A stretch of 22,841 nt of DNA from JANMEX01 sp049696015 (GTDB taxonomy: Bacteria > Pseudomonadota > Alphaproteobacteria > Rhizobiales > Rhizobiaceae), in the NCBI GenBank assembly GCA_049696015.1, contig JBAVTG010000245.1:1-22841 (forward strand), given 5' to 3'. The notes below the pieces were generated by a model. It had not been told where the DNA came from. It saw only the letters and a list, made by a program, of their open reading frames with translations, and ran no database searches. This document shows positions 15,445 through 22,841 of the stretch, one piece after another (position 1 is the first letter of the stretch; each line of letters opens with the position of its first letter). A program made the translations under genes and the position numbers.

Positions 15445-16556
15445 GCGGCACTGTCACTGTTCCGGTCGCTCTCGGTGCGCGATCCTATGATATTCTGATC
15501 GGTCCAGGCTTGATTGCCCGCGCCGGGGCGGAAATCGCCCGTGTCCTGCCCGGCGCCCGGGCTGCCATTGTCACCGACGAGAATGTCGCCGCCCGCCACC
15601 TCAAAGCGCTTGAGGCGTCGCTGGATGCAGCCGGCATAGGCCACGCGGCGATCATTGTCCCGGCAGGCGAAACCTCCAAGTGTTTCGCTACTCTGGAAAC
15701 TGTCGTGCGCGGCATTCTCGCCGCCCGCCTGGAACGCCGCGATGTCGTCATCGCCTTTGGCGGCGGCGTTGTCGGCGATCTGGCTGGCTTTGCCGCCGGC
15801 ATTGCCCGTCGCGGCATGCCGTTTGTGCAGATGCCAACCTCGCTTTTGGCGCAGGTTGATTCGTCTGTTGGCGGCAAAACCGGCATCAACACACCGGAAG
15901 GCAAGAACCTAGTCGGGGTGTTCCACCAGCCGCATCTGGTGTTGGCTGATTCGGATGTGCTGGCCACATTGTCCCCGCGCGAATTTCGCGCCGGTTATGC
16001 GGAGGTTGCCAAATACGGCCTTATCGACCAGCCTGAATTTTTCGCCTGGCTGGAAAAGAACTGGCGGGCTGTGTTTGCCGGCGGGCCGGAGCGCATTGAA
16101 GCCATCGCCATTTCCTGCCGCGCCAAGGCAGCGGTCGTTGCCCGCGATGAACATGAGACCGGCGACCGGGCGCTGCTCAATCTTGGCCACACGTTTGGCC
16201 ATGCGCTGGAAGGCTTTGTGAAATATGACCCGGCGCGCCTCGTTCACGGCGAGGGCGTTGCCATCGGCATGGCGCTTGCCCACCGATTTTCCGCTCACAT
16301 GAACCTTGCCAGCCCCGATGATGCCCGGCGAGTCGAAGCACATCTAAAGGCCGTTGGCCTGCCTATGCGCATTGCCGACATGCCGGGCGACAAGCCCGAT
16401 ACCGAGACGATGATGAAATTTATCGCCCAGGACAAGAAGGTTTCCCGCGGCACGCTGACGTTTATCCTGACAAGGGGCATCGGCCAGTCCTTCGTCGCCA
16501 AGGATGTGCCAGCCTCTGCAGTGGAAAGCTTCCTTGCGCAGGAAACAACGCCTTAA
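15441..16556 (+). CDS. aroB: 3-dehydroquinate synthase
   Basis: A 371-residue NAD-dependent enzyme converting DAHP to 3-dehydroquinate, second step of the shikimate pathway. The nucleotide-binding motif is AFGGGVVGDLAGFAAG (about residues 105-120), followed by PTSLLAQVDSSVGGKTGIN (132-150) and the zinc ligands around NLGHTFGHALEG and LVHGEGVAIGM. The start ATG (15441) overlaps the aroK stop. The length is typical. An alpha/beta hydrolase gene with a good ribosome site follows 13 bases later, so three genes are probably cotranscribed. Confidence 0.97.
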   Translation: MSGTVTVPVALGARSYDILIGPGLIARAGAEIARVLPGARAAIVTDENVAARHLKALEASLDAAGIGHAAIIVPAGETSKCFATLETVVRGILAARLERRDVVIAFGGGVVGDLAGFAAGIARRGMPFVQMPTSLLAQVDSSVGGKTGINTPEGKNLVGVFHQPHLVLADSDVLATLSPREFRAGYAEVAKYGLIDQPEFFAWLEKNWRAVFAGGPERIEAIAISCRAKAAVVARDEHETGDRALLNLGHTFGHALEGFVKYDPARLVHGEGVAIGMALAHRFSAHMNLASPDDARRVEAHLKAVGLPMRIADMPGDKPDTETMMKFIAQDKKVSRGTLTFILTRGIGQSFVAKDVPASAVESFLAQETTP

Positions 16557-16569
16557 GCGGAGGTGCGGG

Positions 16570-17358
16570 ATGATCAACAGACGCATTTTCCTTGGCGGCG
16601 TGATGAGCTTTGCGGCACCCCGGGCCATTGCGGCCAAGCGCGCTGTCGAGACTGTGGATTTCGGTCCCGCCGAGCTCGACATCCACAATCCTGCGCCCGG
16701 ACAAAGGCTGCCGGTCTTGCTCTACATTCATGGCGGCGCTTGGCAGGTCGGCAGCCGCAGGGATGTGGGCGCCAAGCCTGAATTCTTCCGCGCGCTCGGC
16801 TTCCTGTTCGTTTCAGCCGATTACCGGCTCGGGCCCTTCCACAGGCCAGACCGGCAGGCGCAGGATGTGGTTTCCGCTTTTGGCTGGGTGCGGGCCAACA
16901 TCGCCGGTCATGGCGGCGACCCGTCGCGAATTATTGTCATGGGCCATTCCGCCGGCTGTCATCTGGCGGCGCTTGCCGCCCTGCGCGGCGACTTGCCCGG
17001 CGTTGCCGGTCTTATCCTCAATGATATCCAGATGTATGACATCGACAAATATGCAGAGGCACGTGGCAGCTTGCCGCGCCATTTCGCTTATTTGTTCCCG
17101 CAAGAAAAATGGACTGACCTGTCGCCCGTCACCCATCTTGGCAAAGCGCCAGTCCCGCCGGTGTTGATCGCATGGTCCAAGATGCCGCACAGCCGTGACT
17201 TGTCGCTGGATTTTGCCTCAAAGTTGAAAGGGGCAGGGGCGAACGTTACGGTTTTTGACGGACTTGCCTACAAACATGTCGGTATTGACCGGAAAATCGG
17301 CATGGAGAATGACGCCATGTCAGGTGCAATAACCAAGTATTTGCAGCAGTTTCGCTGA
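16570..17358 (+). CDS. Exported alpha/beta hydrolase (BD-FAE/HSL-like esterase), probable Tat substrate
   Basis: A 262-residue alpha/beta hydrolase. The oxyanion motif is HGGAW (about residues 54-58), and the nucleophile elbow is GHSAG, followed by CHLAAL. A late histidine sits in LAYKHVGIDRK; the catalytic acid is not obvious, perhaps the Asp in HSRDLSLDFA. The N-terminus MINRRIFLGGVMSFAAPRAIAA carries a twin-arginine motif (NRRIFL) before a hydrophobic stretch, suggesting folded export by Tat. The ATG at 16570 has GGAGG six bases upstream. The substrate is unknown; aryl formamidases and small-ester carboxylesterases share these motifs. It follows aroB, and its stop is one base from the convergent bolA stop. 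Confidence 0.85.
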   Translation: MINRRIFLGGVMSFAAPRAIAAKRAVETVDFGPAELDIHNPAPGQRLPVLLYIHGGAWQVGSRRDVGAKPEFFRALGFLFVSADYRLGPFHRPDRQAQDVVSAFGWVRANIAGHGGDPSRIIVMGHSAGCHLAALAALRGDLPGVAGLILNDIQMYDIDKYAEARGSLPRHFAYLFPQEKWTDLSPVTHLGKAPVPPVLIAWSKMPHSRDLSLDFASKLKGAGANVTVFDGLAYKHVGIDRKIGMENDAMSGAITKYLQQFR

Positions 17359-17359
17359 T

Positions 17360-17653
17360 TTACCAGCGCGTTGCCTCGCCCGGCGCCGATGCTTCCACTG
17401 CCAGCGCGTGCAGACCGTCCTTCAACACTTCGTCCAGCGCCGCGTTGACTGCGCGATGGCGATCGAGCCTTGATCTGCCGGAAAATGCAGCAGAAACAAT
17501 GCGCACGCGAAAATGCGTCTCGCCTGATCCATCGAACGGACGCCCGTCGCCATGGTGATGGCCAGCATGCAAATGGCTCTCGTTGACGATCTCCATGCGC
17601 TCAGGCGCAAATGCCTCTTGCAGTCTTGCCTTCGTGACAGCTGTTCGGTTCAT
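17360..17653 (-). CDS. BolA family protein
   Basis: A 97-residue BolA-like protein; family members bind monothiol glutaredoxins and [2Fe-2S] clusters and influence iron handling and envelope responses. The BolA core is clear: IVNESHLHAGHH (about 22-33), GETHFRVRIVSAAFSGRSRL (44-63), then DRHRAVNAALDEVL and GLHALAVEASAPGE near the end. A His-rich insert (HLHAGHHHGDG) is present. I chose the ATG at 17651-17653, which has AAGGA four bases upstream; an ATG at 17668 would add five residues but has no ribosome site. It is divergent from the J-domain gene. Confidence 0.92.
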   Translation of the reverse strand: MNRTAVTKARLQEAFAPERMEIVNESHLHAGHHHGDGRPFDGSGETHFRVRIVSAAFSGRSRLDRHRAVNAALDEVLKDGLHALAVEASAPGEATRW

Positions 17654-17673
17654 TTTGTCCTTTTCCATCGTTT

Positions 17674-17689
17674 GGGGTTTTCGAACCCC
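17674..17689. promoter_or_regulatory. TTCG-loop hairpin in the bolA leader / bolA-J-domain gap
   Basis: GGGGTT-TTCG-AACCCC forms a perfect 6-bp stem with a TTCG tetraloop when read on the + strand. It lies 20 bases upstream of the bolA start. A second inverted repeat, TTGAG-AA-CTCAA, is at 17714-17725. The region must contain promoters for two divergent genes, so either repeat could be an operator or leader element; no factor can be named. Confidence 0.4.
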
Positions 17690-17765
17690 GCCGAAGCAGG
17701 TAAGAGCGTTCGGTTGAGAACTCAAGTTGTTTGCTCATCCTCCAACCGCTCCATATTGGCAGTCC

Positions 17766-18383
17766 ATGAACCTGAATTCAAAACTCTTCGATGGCATCCG
17801 AACGCGCCGCAAGGTGGAAGCGGAAGTGAAACCGGCTGTGCCTGAGTGCCAGTGGGACGGCTGTGAAAAGCCGGGCACGCACAAGGCCCCTGTCGGGCGC
17901 ATGAAAGAAGGGGAATATTTCCACTTCTGCGTCGATCATGTGCGCCAGTACAACAAGGGCTTCAACTATTTCTCGGGCCTGACCGACAATGATATTGCCC
18001 GCTATCAGCGCGAGGCTGTCACCGGCCACCGCCCGACCTGGAAGGCAGGCGTCAATGCCGCAGCCAAGGAAACTCTGGATCCGGCCAAGGCCCGTTGGGG
18101 CCGCTCGGCCCCGCGCGGCAACCGCAACCGCGATGCAGCTGATATATTTGGCAATTCCACCCGCTACACCCCGGCTGCCAAAAAGGCCAAGCCGTTGGAA
18201 GCCAAGGCGCTTGAGACGCTCGGCCTCGGCATTGATGCCACCAAGGAAATGGTCAAGGTCCGATACAAGGAACTACTCAAGCAGCACCATCCGGACACCA
18301 ACGGCGGCGACCGCAGCACAGAAGACCGGCTGCAGGCAGTTATTCAAGCTTACAAGATCTTGAAACAGTCGGGGCTTGGCTGA
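17766..18383 (+). CDS. J-domain protein with N-terminal zinc-binding module
   Basis: A 205-residue protein with a C-terminal J domain (about 148-203) whose Hsp70-stimulating HPD motif is intact (KQHHPDTNGG, HPD 175-177). This is the reverse of classical DnaJ, where the J domain is first. Residues 28-58 look like a small zinc site: CQWDGC, then His39, and FCVDH (Cys28, Cys33, Cys55, His58). The middle is basic and probably flexible. I chose the ATG at 17766 (MNLNSKLFDGIRTRRK); the frame extends upstream only from a TTG without support. Position between bolA and cobS is a conserved arrangement in Hyphomicrobiales as far as I recall. A specific client is unknown. Confidence 0.88.
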   Translation: MNLNSKLFDGIRTRRKVEAEVKPAVPECQWDGCEKPGTHKAPVGRMKEGEYFHFCVDHVRQYNKGFNYFSGLTDNDIARYQREAVTGHRPTWKAGVNAAAKETLDPAKARWGRSAPRGNRNRDAADIFGNSTRYTPAAKKAKPLEAKALETLGLGIDATKEMVKVRYKELLKQHHPDTNGGDRSTEDRLQAVIQAYKILKQSGLG

Positions 18384-18535
18384 CCGTTTCCATCACCATT
18401 GGTAAAGCCGGGTATCACGCGATTTCATGGACCTGCGTCCAATTGGCGTCGCATTGCGGGTTCCCACTTCCGGGCTGATGAACTAGAACGCAAACAGGTT
18501 TATTTTGGCGGCAAATGCTCCGCCATGGAGGCATG

Positions 18536-19522
18536 ATGAACAAGGTTGAACGCGACATCACCGGAATGCCCGATATCGAGGTGAGCGCCGCCAAGCTTTT
18601 CGGCTTTGAGACGGACATGATGGTCCCGGCCTATTCGACTACAGGCGATCAGGTGCCGGATATTGATCCTGATTATCTGTTCGACCGCCAGACGACCTTG
18701 GCCATTCTTGCGGGCTTTGCCTTCAATCGACGCGTTATGGTCTCAGGCTATCACGGCACCGGCAAATCGACCCATATCGAGCAGGTCGCCGCCCGCCTTA
18801 ACTGGCCGTGCATCCGCGTCAATCTCGACAGCCATGTCTCGCGCATTGATCTGGTCGGCAAGGACGCCATCGTCGTCAAGGACGGCATGCAGGTCACCGA
18901 GTTTCGCGACGGCATTTTGCCGTTCGCCTATCAGCACAATGTGGCGCTGTGCTTTGACGAGTATGATGCCGGCCGCCCGGATGTCATGTTCGTCATCCAG
19001 CGCGTGCTTGAATCTTCCGGCCGCCTGACATTGCTTGACCAGGCCCGCGTCATCCGCCCGCACCCGGCCTTCCGCCTGTTTGCAACTGCCAACACAGTCG
19101 GCCTTGGCGATACGACCGGGCTCTACCATGGCACGCAGCAGATCAACCAGGCGCAGATGGATCGCTGGTCGATTGTCACCACGCTCAACTATCTGCCGCA
19201 TGACCATGAGACGGCCATCGTTCTGGCCAAGTCCAAGCACTACCAGAACAAGGAAGGCCGCGACATTGTCTCCAAGATGGTACGCGTTGCCGACATGACC
19301 CGGCAAGCCTTCATCAACGGCGACCTGTCGACGGTCATGTCACCGCGCACGGTCATCACCTGGTCCGAGAATGCCAATATTTTCAAAGATATCGGCCTTG
19401 CCTTCCGGCTGACCTTCCTCAACAAGTGCGACGAGCTTGAGCGCAACATTGTTGCCGAGTTCTATCAGCGCGCCTTCGGACAGGACTTGCCGGAATCGCA
19501 CGCCAACGTGGTGCTGGCGTAA
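18536..19522 (+). CDS. cobS: Aerobic cobaltochelatase subunit CobS
   Basis: AAA+ ATPase subunit of the cobaltochelatase that, with CobT and CobN, inserts Co2+ into hydrogenobyrinic acid a,c-diamide in aerobic B12 synthesis. From this start it has 328 residues, close to the known CobS length. Walker A is GYHGTGKSTH (71-80) and Walker B is ALCFDEYD (137-144), followed by the highly conserved VMFVIQRVLESSGRLTLLDQ and the sensor region LFATANTVGLGDTTGLYHGT. Three in-frame ATGs lie at 18515, 18533 and 18536; GGAGG at 18527-18531 best serves the last. CobT starts nine bases after the stop. No B12 riboswitch is evident in the 152 bases upstream. Confidence 0.96.
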   Translation: MNKVERDITGMPDIEVSAAKLFGFETDMMVPAYSTTGDQVPDIDPDYLFDRQTTLAILAGFAFNRRVMVSGYHGTGKSTHIEQVAARLNWPCIRVNLDSHVSRIDLVGKDAIVVKDGMQVTEFRDGILPFAYQHNVALCFDEYDAGRPDVMFVIQRVLESSGRLTLLDQARVIRPHPAFRLFATANTVGLGDTTGLYHGTQQINQAQMDRWSIVTTLNYLPHDHETAIVLAKSKHYQNKEGRDIVSKMVRVADMTRQAFINGDLSTVMSPRTVITWSENANIFKDIGLAFRLTFLNKCDELERNIVAEFYQRAFGQDLPESHANVVLA

Positions 19523-19531
19523 CATCCGTTC

Positions 19532-21436
19532 ATGGCACAGGGCACCCAATCCCGCGACAAGGCCAAGGGTCTCCTCGACCTTGATCCCTTGCGCACGGCG
19601 TTGAAAGTCACAGTGCGCGCCATTGCAGCGGATGGCGAATTGGAAGTCACCTTTGCCAATGACAAGCCGGCGCTGAGCGGCAACCGTGCCCGCCTGCCGG
19701 AATTTTCCAAGAAGCCGACGGCGCAGGAAATTTCCATCACCCGCGGCCTTGGCGATTCGATGGCGCTGCGCCGCGCCTGCCATGATGACAAGGTTCATAA
19801 CCAGCTTGCCCCAGAGGGCGCAAAAGCCCGCGCGATTTACGATGCGGTTGAGCAGGCGCGCTGCGAGGCGATTGGTTCCAGGGCGATGCTGGGTGTTGCC
19901 GACAACATCTCGGTGATGCTTGAAGACAAGTATGCCAAGGCCAAGTTCGCCGACATCCGTGAAAAGGCCGATGCGCCGCTCGAAGAAGCGCTCGCCCTGG
20001 TCGTACGCGAAAAGCTGACCGGCCAACCGGTGCCGCCCAGCGCGCAGAATGTCGTCAATCTTTGGCGCGATTTCATCGATGAGCGCGGCGCTGAAAAATT
20101 TGCTGCCCTTGATGCCTCCATGAGCGACCAGCAATCCTTCGCCCGCGTCGTGCGCGAACTGCTTGTTTCCATGGAAATGGCCGAGGAATATTCCGACGAA
20201 GACCTGTCGGAAGATGATGACCAGACGAGCGAGGAAGATCAGCCGCGTTCGGGCGAGGAACAGCAGCAAAGCGATGAGGGTGATTCCGGTGCGGAAGAAT
20301 CGCCGTCCGAGGAATCCTCCGAGTCCGACCAGCAACAGGACAGCGAGTCGCAGGAAGGCGCGGAGACGACTTCCGATGACTTCATGGACGATGATGCTGA
20401 CGCAGAGACTGCGGGCGAAACCCGCCGCGCCGAGTTGCCCTGGACGAACCTGCCGCCGGAGTTTGACTATAAGGTTTTCACACGCGAGTTCGACGAGGAA
20501 GTTTCCGCCGACGAACTCTGCGATGAGGCTGAGCTTGACCGTCTGCGCGCCTTTCTCGACAAACAGCTCAACAATCTCTCCGGCGTTGTCGGACGCCTTG
20601 CCAACCGGCTGCAGCGGCGGCTCCTAGCCCAGCAAAATCGCGCGTGGGAGTTTGATCTAGAAGAAGGTTATCTTGATCCGGCACGCCTCACCCGCATTGT
20701 CATTGATCCGATGCAGCCACTGTCATTCAAGCGCGAGCGCGATACGGATTTCCGCGACACGGTTGTCACGCTCGTCATCGACAATTCAGGCTCCATGCGC
20801 GGCCGGCCGATCACCGTGGCGGCAACTTGCGCAGACATTCTTGCCCGTACGCTGGAGCGTTGCGGCGTCAAGGTCGAAATTCTCGGCTTCACCACAAAGG
20901 CGTGGAAGGGCGGCATGGCGCGCGAGAAATGGCTACATTCGGGCAAGCCTGCGACTCCGGGCCGGCTCAATGATCTTCGCCACATCATCTACAAGTCCGC
21001 CGACCAGCCGTGGCGGCGGGCAAAACGCAATCTCGGGCTGATGATGCGTGAGGGTTTGCTGAAGGAAAATATCGATGGCGAGGCGCTTCTGTGGGCGCAT
21101 GCGCGTCTTGCCGCCCGCCCGGAACAGCGCAAGATCCTGATGATGATTTCAGACGGTGCGCCGGTGGATGATTCGACCCTGTCGGTCAATCCGGGCAACT
21201 ATCTCGAACGTCACCTTCGCGCGGCCATCGAGATGATCGAAACCCGCTCGCCGGTTGAATTGATTGCCATCGGCATCGGCCATGATGTGACGCGGTATTA
21301 TCGCAAGGCCGTCACCATCGTTGACGCCGAGGAGCTTGCCGGTGCGATGACCGAGCAGCTGGCGGAACTGTTTGCCGAAGACAGTTCCCGAACACGACGC
21401 GCCGCGGCCGGCCAGCCGCGCCGCCGGTTCCGCTGA
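19532..21436 (+). CDS. cobT: Aerobic cobaltochelatase subunit CobT
   Basis: The 634-residue partner of CobS in the cobalt-inserting complex. The N-terminal part (1-210) is the CobT-specific domain with LPEFSKKPTAQEISITRGLG and ARCEAIGSRAMLGVA. Residues about 217-297 form the family's highly acidic Asp/Glu/Ser/Gln linker. The C-terminal von Willebrand A domain (about 410-620) has an intact MIDAS motif, VIDNSGSM (DNSGS at 417-421), and MMISDGAPVDD near 537-547. It starts nine bases after cobS without a recognisable Shine-Dalgarno, consistent with coupled translation. The large subunit gene cobN is not in the window. The stop overlaps the next start (TGATG). Confidence 0.96.
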   Translation: MAQGTQSRDKAKGLLDLDPLRTALKVTVRAIAADGELEVTFANDKPALSGNRARLPEFSKKPTAQEISITRGLGDSMALRRACHDDKVHNQLAPEGAKARAIYDAVEQARCEAIGSRAMLGVADNISVMLEDKYAKAKFADIREKADAPLEEALALVVREKLTGQPVPPSAQNVVNLWRDFIDERGAEKFAALDASMSDQQSFARVVRELLVSMEMAEEYSDEDLSEDDDQTSEEDQPRSGEEQQQSDEGDSGAEESPSEESSESDQQQDSESQEGAETTSDDFMDDDADAETAGETRRAELPWTNLPPEFDYKVFTREFDEEVSADELCDEAELDRLRAFLDKQLNNLSGVVGRLANRLQRRLLAQQNRAWEFDLEEGYLDPARLTRIVIDPMQPLSFKRERDTDFRDTVVTLVIDNSGSMRGRPITVAATCADILARTLERCGVKVEILGFTTKAWKGGMAREKWLHSGKPATPGRLNDLRHIIYKSADQPWRRAKRNLGLMMREGLLKENIDGEALLWAHARLAARPEQRKILMMISDGAPVDDSTLSVNPGNYLERHLRAAIEMIETRSPVELIAIGIGHDVTRYYRKAVTIVDAEELAGAMTEQLAELFAEDSSRTRRAAAGQPRRRFR

Positions 21437-22422
21437 TGCGATTGCGGATTTTTGCTCTGCTCTTGACGTTGCTGAGTGCCGAACCGGCGCTGGCCGAAGC
21501 CTTGGCTATTGATGTCAATTCACGACCTATTGAAACCTTCCGCATTGGCTCAAGCGAGACCAAGTTCGGTGCCTTCACTTTCGTCGGCGGTCTGGAAATG
21601 ACCTCCTATGACCGCAATTTCGGTTCCCTGTCCGGCTGGCGCTTCCGTGATGCGGGATCGGATGTTTTGTCTGTCTCGGACAATGGCTTCTGGCTTTCCG
21701 GCTGGTTGGAGCGCGACGCATCCGGCATTCCGCTTGGCTTTGGCCGGGTCCTTATTGCCGAAATGACCAATGGCGCAGGTGAGGCCAATTCGGAAAAGTG
21801 GAACTCCGATGCCGAGAGCCTTCTGACAGACGGCGATCAAGTCACCGTTGGCTTTGAGCGCCGCCACCGCATTTCAACCGGCACGCTTGATCCGGCAACG
21901 TTGATATTCAGCTCGAAAGATGAGCCCTTGCCTGTTCCCACACGTGAACTGCGCTCCAACCGCGGCTTTGAAGCCATTGCCAAATCGCCCGCGACCAGCC
22001 CGCTTGCCGGCGCGCGTATCGTCGTAACTGAAAAAAGCCTCGACAGTCGCGGCAATCTGTTCGCTGGCATCCTGGACGGGCCGCAGAAGGGCCAGTTCTC
22101 GGTTGTGCGTGACGGCGCATTTGATGTTTCGGATGGCGACTTTTTGCCGAATGGCGATTTGCTTCTCTTGGAACGCCGGTTTTCCATGGCCCAAGGCGTC
22201 GCCATGCGCATCCGCCGCATCAAGGGTTCGGACATTGTCAAAGGCGCGGTCGTTGACGGCGAAACGGTGCTCGAGGCCGACATGGCCTACCAGATCGACA
22301 ATATGGAATGCCTCGACGTGTGGGAGCGCGGTGATGGCGCGACGATGGTTTCGCTGGCTTCCGATGACAATCACTCGATTTTGCAGCGCAATCTGTATCT
22401 GGAATTTGAATTCCAGGAGTAG
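21436..22422 (+). CDS. Secreted esterase-like/phytase-like beta-propeller protein
   Basis: A 328-residue exported protein resembling the phytase-like (PF13449-type) family often annotated 'esterase-like activity of phytase'. The signal peptide is MRLRIFALLLTLLSAEPALA with cleavage after ALA (residue 20). Family-like features include FVGGLEMTSYDRNFGSLSGW, DVLSVSDNGFW (about 72-82), a SNRGFEAIA segment near 175-183, SDGDFLPNGDLLLLERRFS and the closing DNMECLDVW and LASDDNHSILQRNLYLEF. A true catalytic activity is unproven for most members. It is translationally linked to cobT through the TGATG overlap, a neighbour relation rather than evidence of a B12 role. Confidence 0.85.
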   Translation: MRLRIFALLLTLLSAEPALAEALAIDVNSRPIETFRIGSSETKFGAFTFVGGLEMTSYDRNFGSLSGWRFRDAGSDVLSVSDNGFWLSGWLERDASGIPLGFGRVLIAEMTNGAGEANSEKWNSDAESLLTDGDQVTVGFERRHRISTGTLDPATLIFSSKDEPLPVPTRELRSNRGFEAIAKSPATSPLAGARIVVTEKSLDSRGNLFAGILDGPQKGQFSVVRDGAFDVSDGDFLPNGDLLLLERRFSMAQGVAMRIRRIKGSDIVKGAVVDGETVLEADMAYQIDNMECLDVWERGDGATMVSLASDDNHSILQRNLYLEFEFQE

Positions 22423-22496
22423 GGACAGCGAAAGGCCTCGCGATAACTGGATTATCCCGCTGATCATTCAAAAAACTACAGCTCTCGAAGTTTGAT

Positions 22497-22841
22497 TCAT
22501 GACGTATTGGGCGCATTCAACAAATGCAGCGCCAGCCCGTGGCATTCTTTCAGAATTTCATCGATTTCATGAATTGGCCGTTGCCGCCAGCCGGGTGGCA
22601 GACCGGGGCGCATGGGGGAGAGGCGCCGAGGCGACCATGCGTGCGTGCTTTGAGGCTCACTCCGTTCGCACCTCAGCATGAGGGACTTGAGCGCTGCGTC
22701 GCGCTTTTGCTGCCAGCGGACGAGGCGGCGGGCTTGGTGGGGGAGGTTTTCGAGGGCGCGCATCAGGGCGTTGAGTCGCTGGCCGATGTGTGTGGCGTCG
22801 AGCGGGGATTGGTCGGTGGAGGTGAAGTAAAAGGCGGGGTC
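22497..22841 (-). CDS. Conserved hypothetical protein (5' partial), with apparent repeat-derived insertion
   Basis: The frame on the - strand is open from the window edge to the TGA at 22497-22499; 114 residues are visible and the N-terminus is outside. Visible order: a start-proximal region with DATHIGQRLNALMRALENLP, a basic helix (QARRLVRWQQKRDAALKSL), an odd stretch LMLRCERSEPQSTHAWSPRR, then PMRPGLPPGWRQRP and HEIDEILKECHGLALHLL. The beginning and end resemble an uncharacterised protein widespread in Hyphomicrobiales, as I remember it. The middle looks like translated dispersed repeat. An ATG at 22763 is internal to this frame. It converges on the phytase-like gene with a 74-base gap. Function unknown. 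Confidence 0.7.
   Translation of the reverse strand, partial: DPAFYFTSTDQSPLDATHIGQRLNALMRALENLPHQARRLVRWQQKRDAALKSLMLRCERSEPQSTHAWSPRRLSPMRPGLPPGWRQRPIHEIDEILKECHGLALHLLNAPNTS
22605..22683. repeat. Dispersed palindromic-type repeat inside a coding frame (candidate)
   Basis: This stretch contains nested inverted repeats: CGCATGG/CCATGCG (22609-22615 and 22635-22641), TGAGG/CCTCA (22651-22655 and 22671-22675) and CCTCA-GCA-TGAGG (22671-22683). The sequence type (GAGGCTCACTCCG..., CACCTCAGCATGAGG) resembles a repeat I know as abundant between genes in Mesorhizobium-like genomes. Here it stays in frame with the hypothetical gene. Only one copy is visible in the window, so the exact ends are estimates. 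Confidence 0.5.

Noticed and set aside
17670..17692. TTCG-containing hairpin as a tRNA T-arm fossil.
   Set aside because: On either strand the stem-loop register does not give a five-pair T stem with the G53-C61 closing pair, and no acceptor or anticodon arm is nearby.
18384..18535. Cobalamin riboswitch upstream of cobS.
   Set aside because: I could not find a B12-box-like conserved core in this 152-base gap, and cobST in this gene order are not usually riboswitch-controlled.
19340..20335. Open frame of 331 residues on the - strand.
   Set aside because: It is the complement of the cobS end and the cobT N-terminal half; the Leu/Gly-rich composition is what reverse-complemented GC-rich codons give.

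Overview
The window looks like a chromosomal segment of an alphaproteobacterium of the Hyphomicrobiales (Rhizobiales). The evidence is the gene order small ORF/xerD/accA divergent from aroK/aroB, followed by bolA, a J-domain protein, cobS and cobT. This order is familiar in that group. The aerobic cobaltochelatase subunits CobS and CobT, the moderately high G+C and the many GTG or ATGA-coupled starts agree with this. It is a judgement from gene content and memory, not from a database search.

Layout. Positions 1-5028 hold an Opp/Dpp-type peptide ABC importer operon on the + strand: binding protein (5' end cut by the window), two permeases and two ATPases, tightly coupled except for a hairpin gap after the binding protein. 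Positions 5150-7217 hold two tandem paralogous RTX-type calcium-binding proteins with no secretion system nearby. A tRNA-Arg(CCT) lies on the - strand at 7247-7323, followed by an M20 amidohydrolase (-). Then come a D-Ala-D-Ala carboxypeptidase and a COG0523/CobW-like GTPase (+). These converge on a TusA-like sulfur carrier and a YafK/DpaA-like L,D-transpeptidase-fold lipoprotein (-). accA, xerD and a 54-residue membrane protein follow on the - strand. They diverge from aroK, aroB and an exported alpha/beta hydrolase (+). bolA (-) diverges from a zinc-finger/J-domain protein (+). cobS, cobT and a phytase-like secreted protein follow, and the window ends in a conserved hypothetical gene read on the - strand and cut by the edge.

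How the genes work together. Most of the segment is housekeeping: peptide uptake, peptidoglycan trimming (carboxypeptidase and YafK-like enzyme), fatty acid synthesis (AccA), chromosome dimer resolution (XerD), the shikimate pathway (AroK, AroB) and cobalt insertion in B12 synthesis (CobS/CobT; the large subunit CobN is not here). The accessory-looking parts are the AT-richer RTX pair and the dispersed-repeat-like insertion inside the last gene.

Points most worth a second look are the patchy, gene-conversion-like identity between the two RTX genes and their shared N-terminal domain; the apparent in-frame repeat insertion at about 22605-22683; the small membrane protein coupled to xerD; and a hairpin that contains the Shine-Dalgarno sequence of the first permease. 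I see no CRISPR array, insertion sequence, phage module or defence system, and no gene-free stretch longer than about 150 bases.
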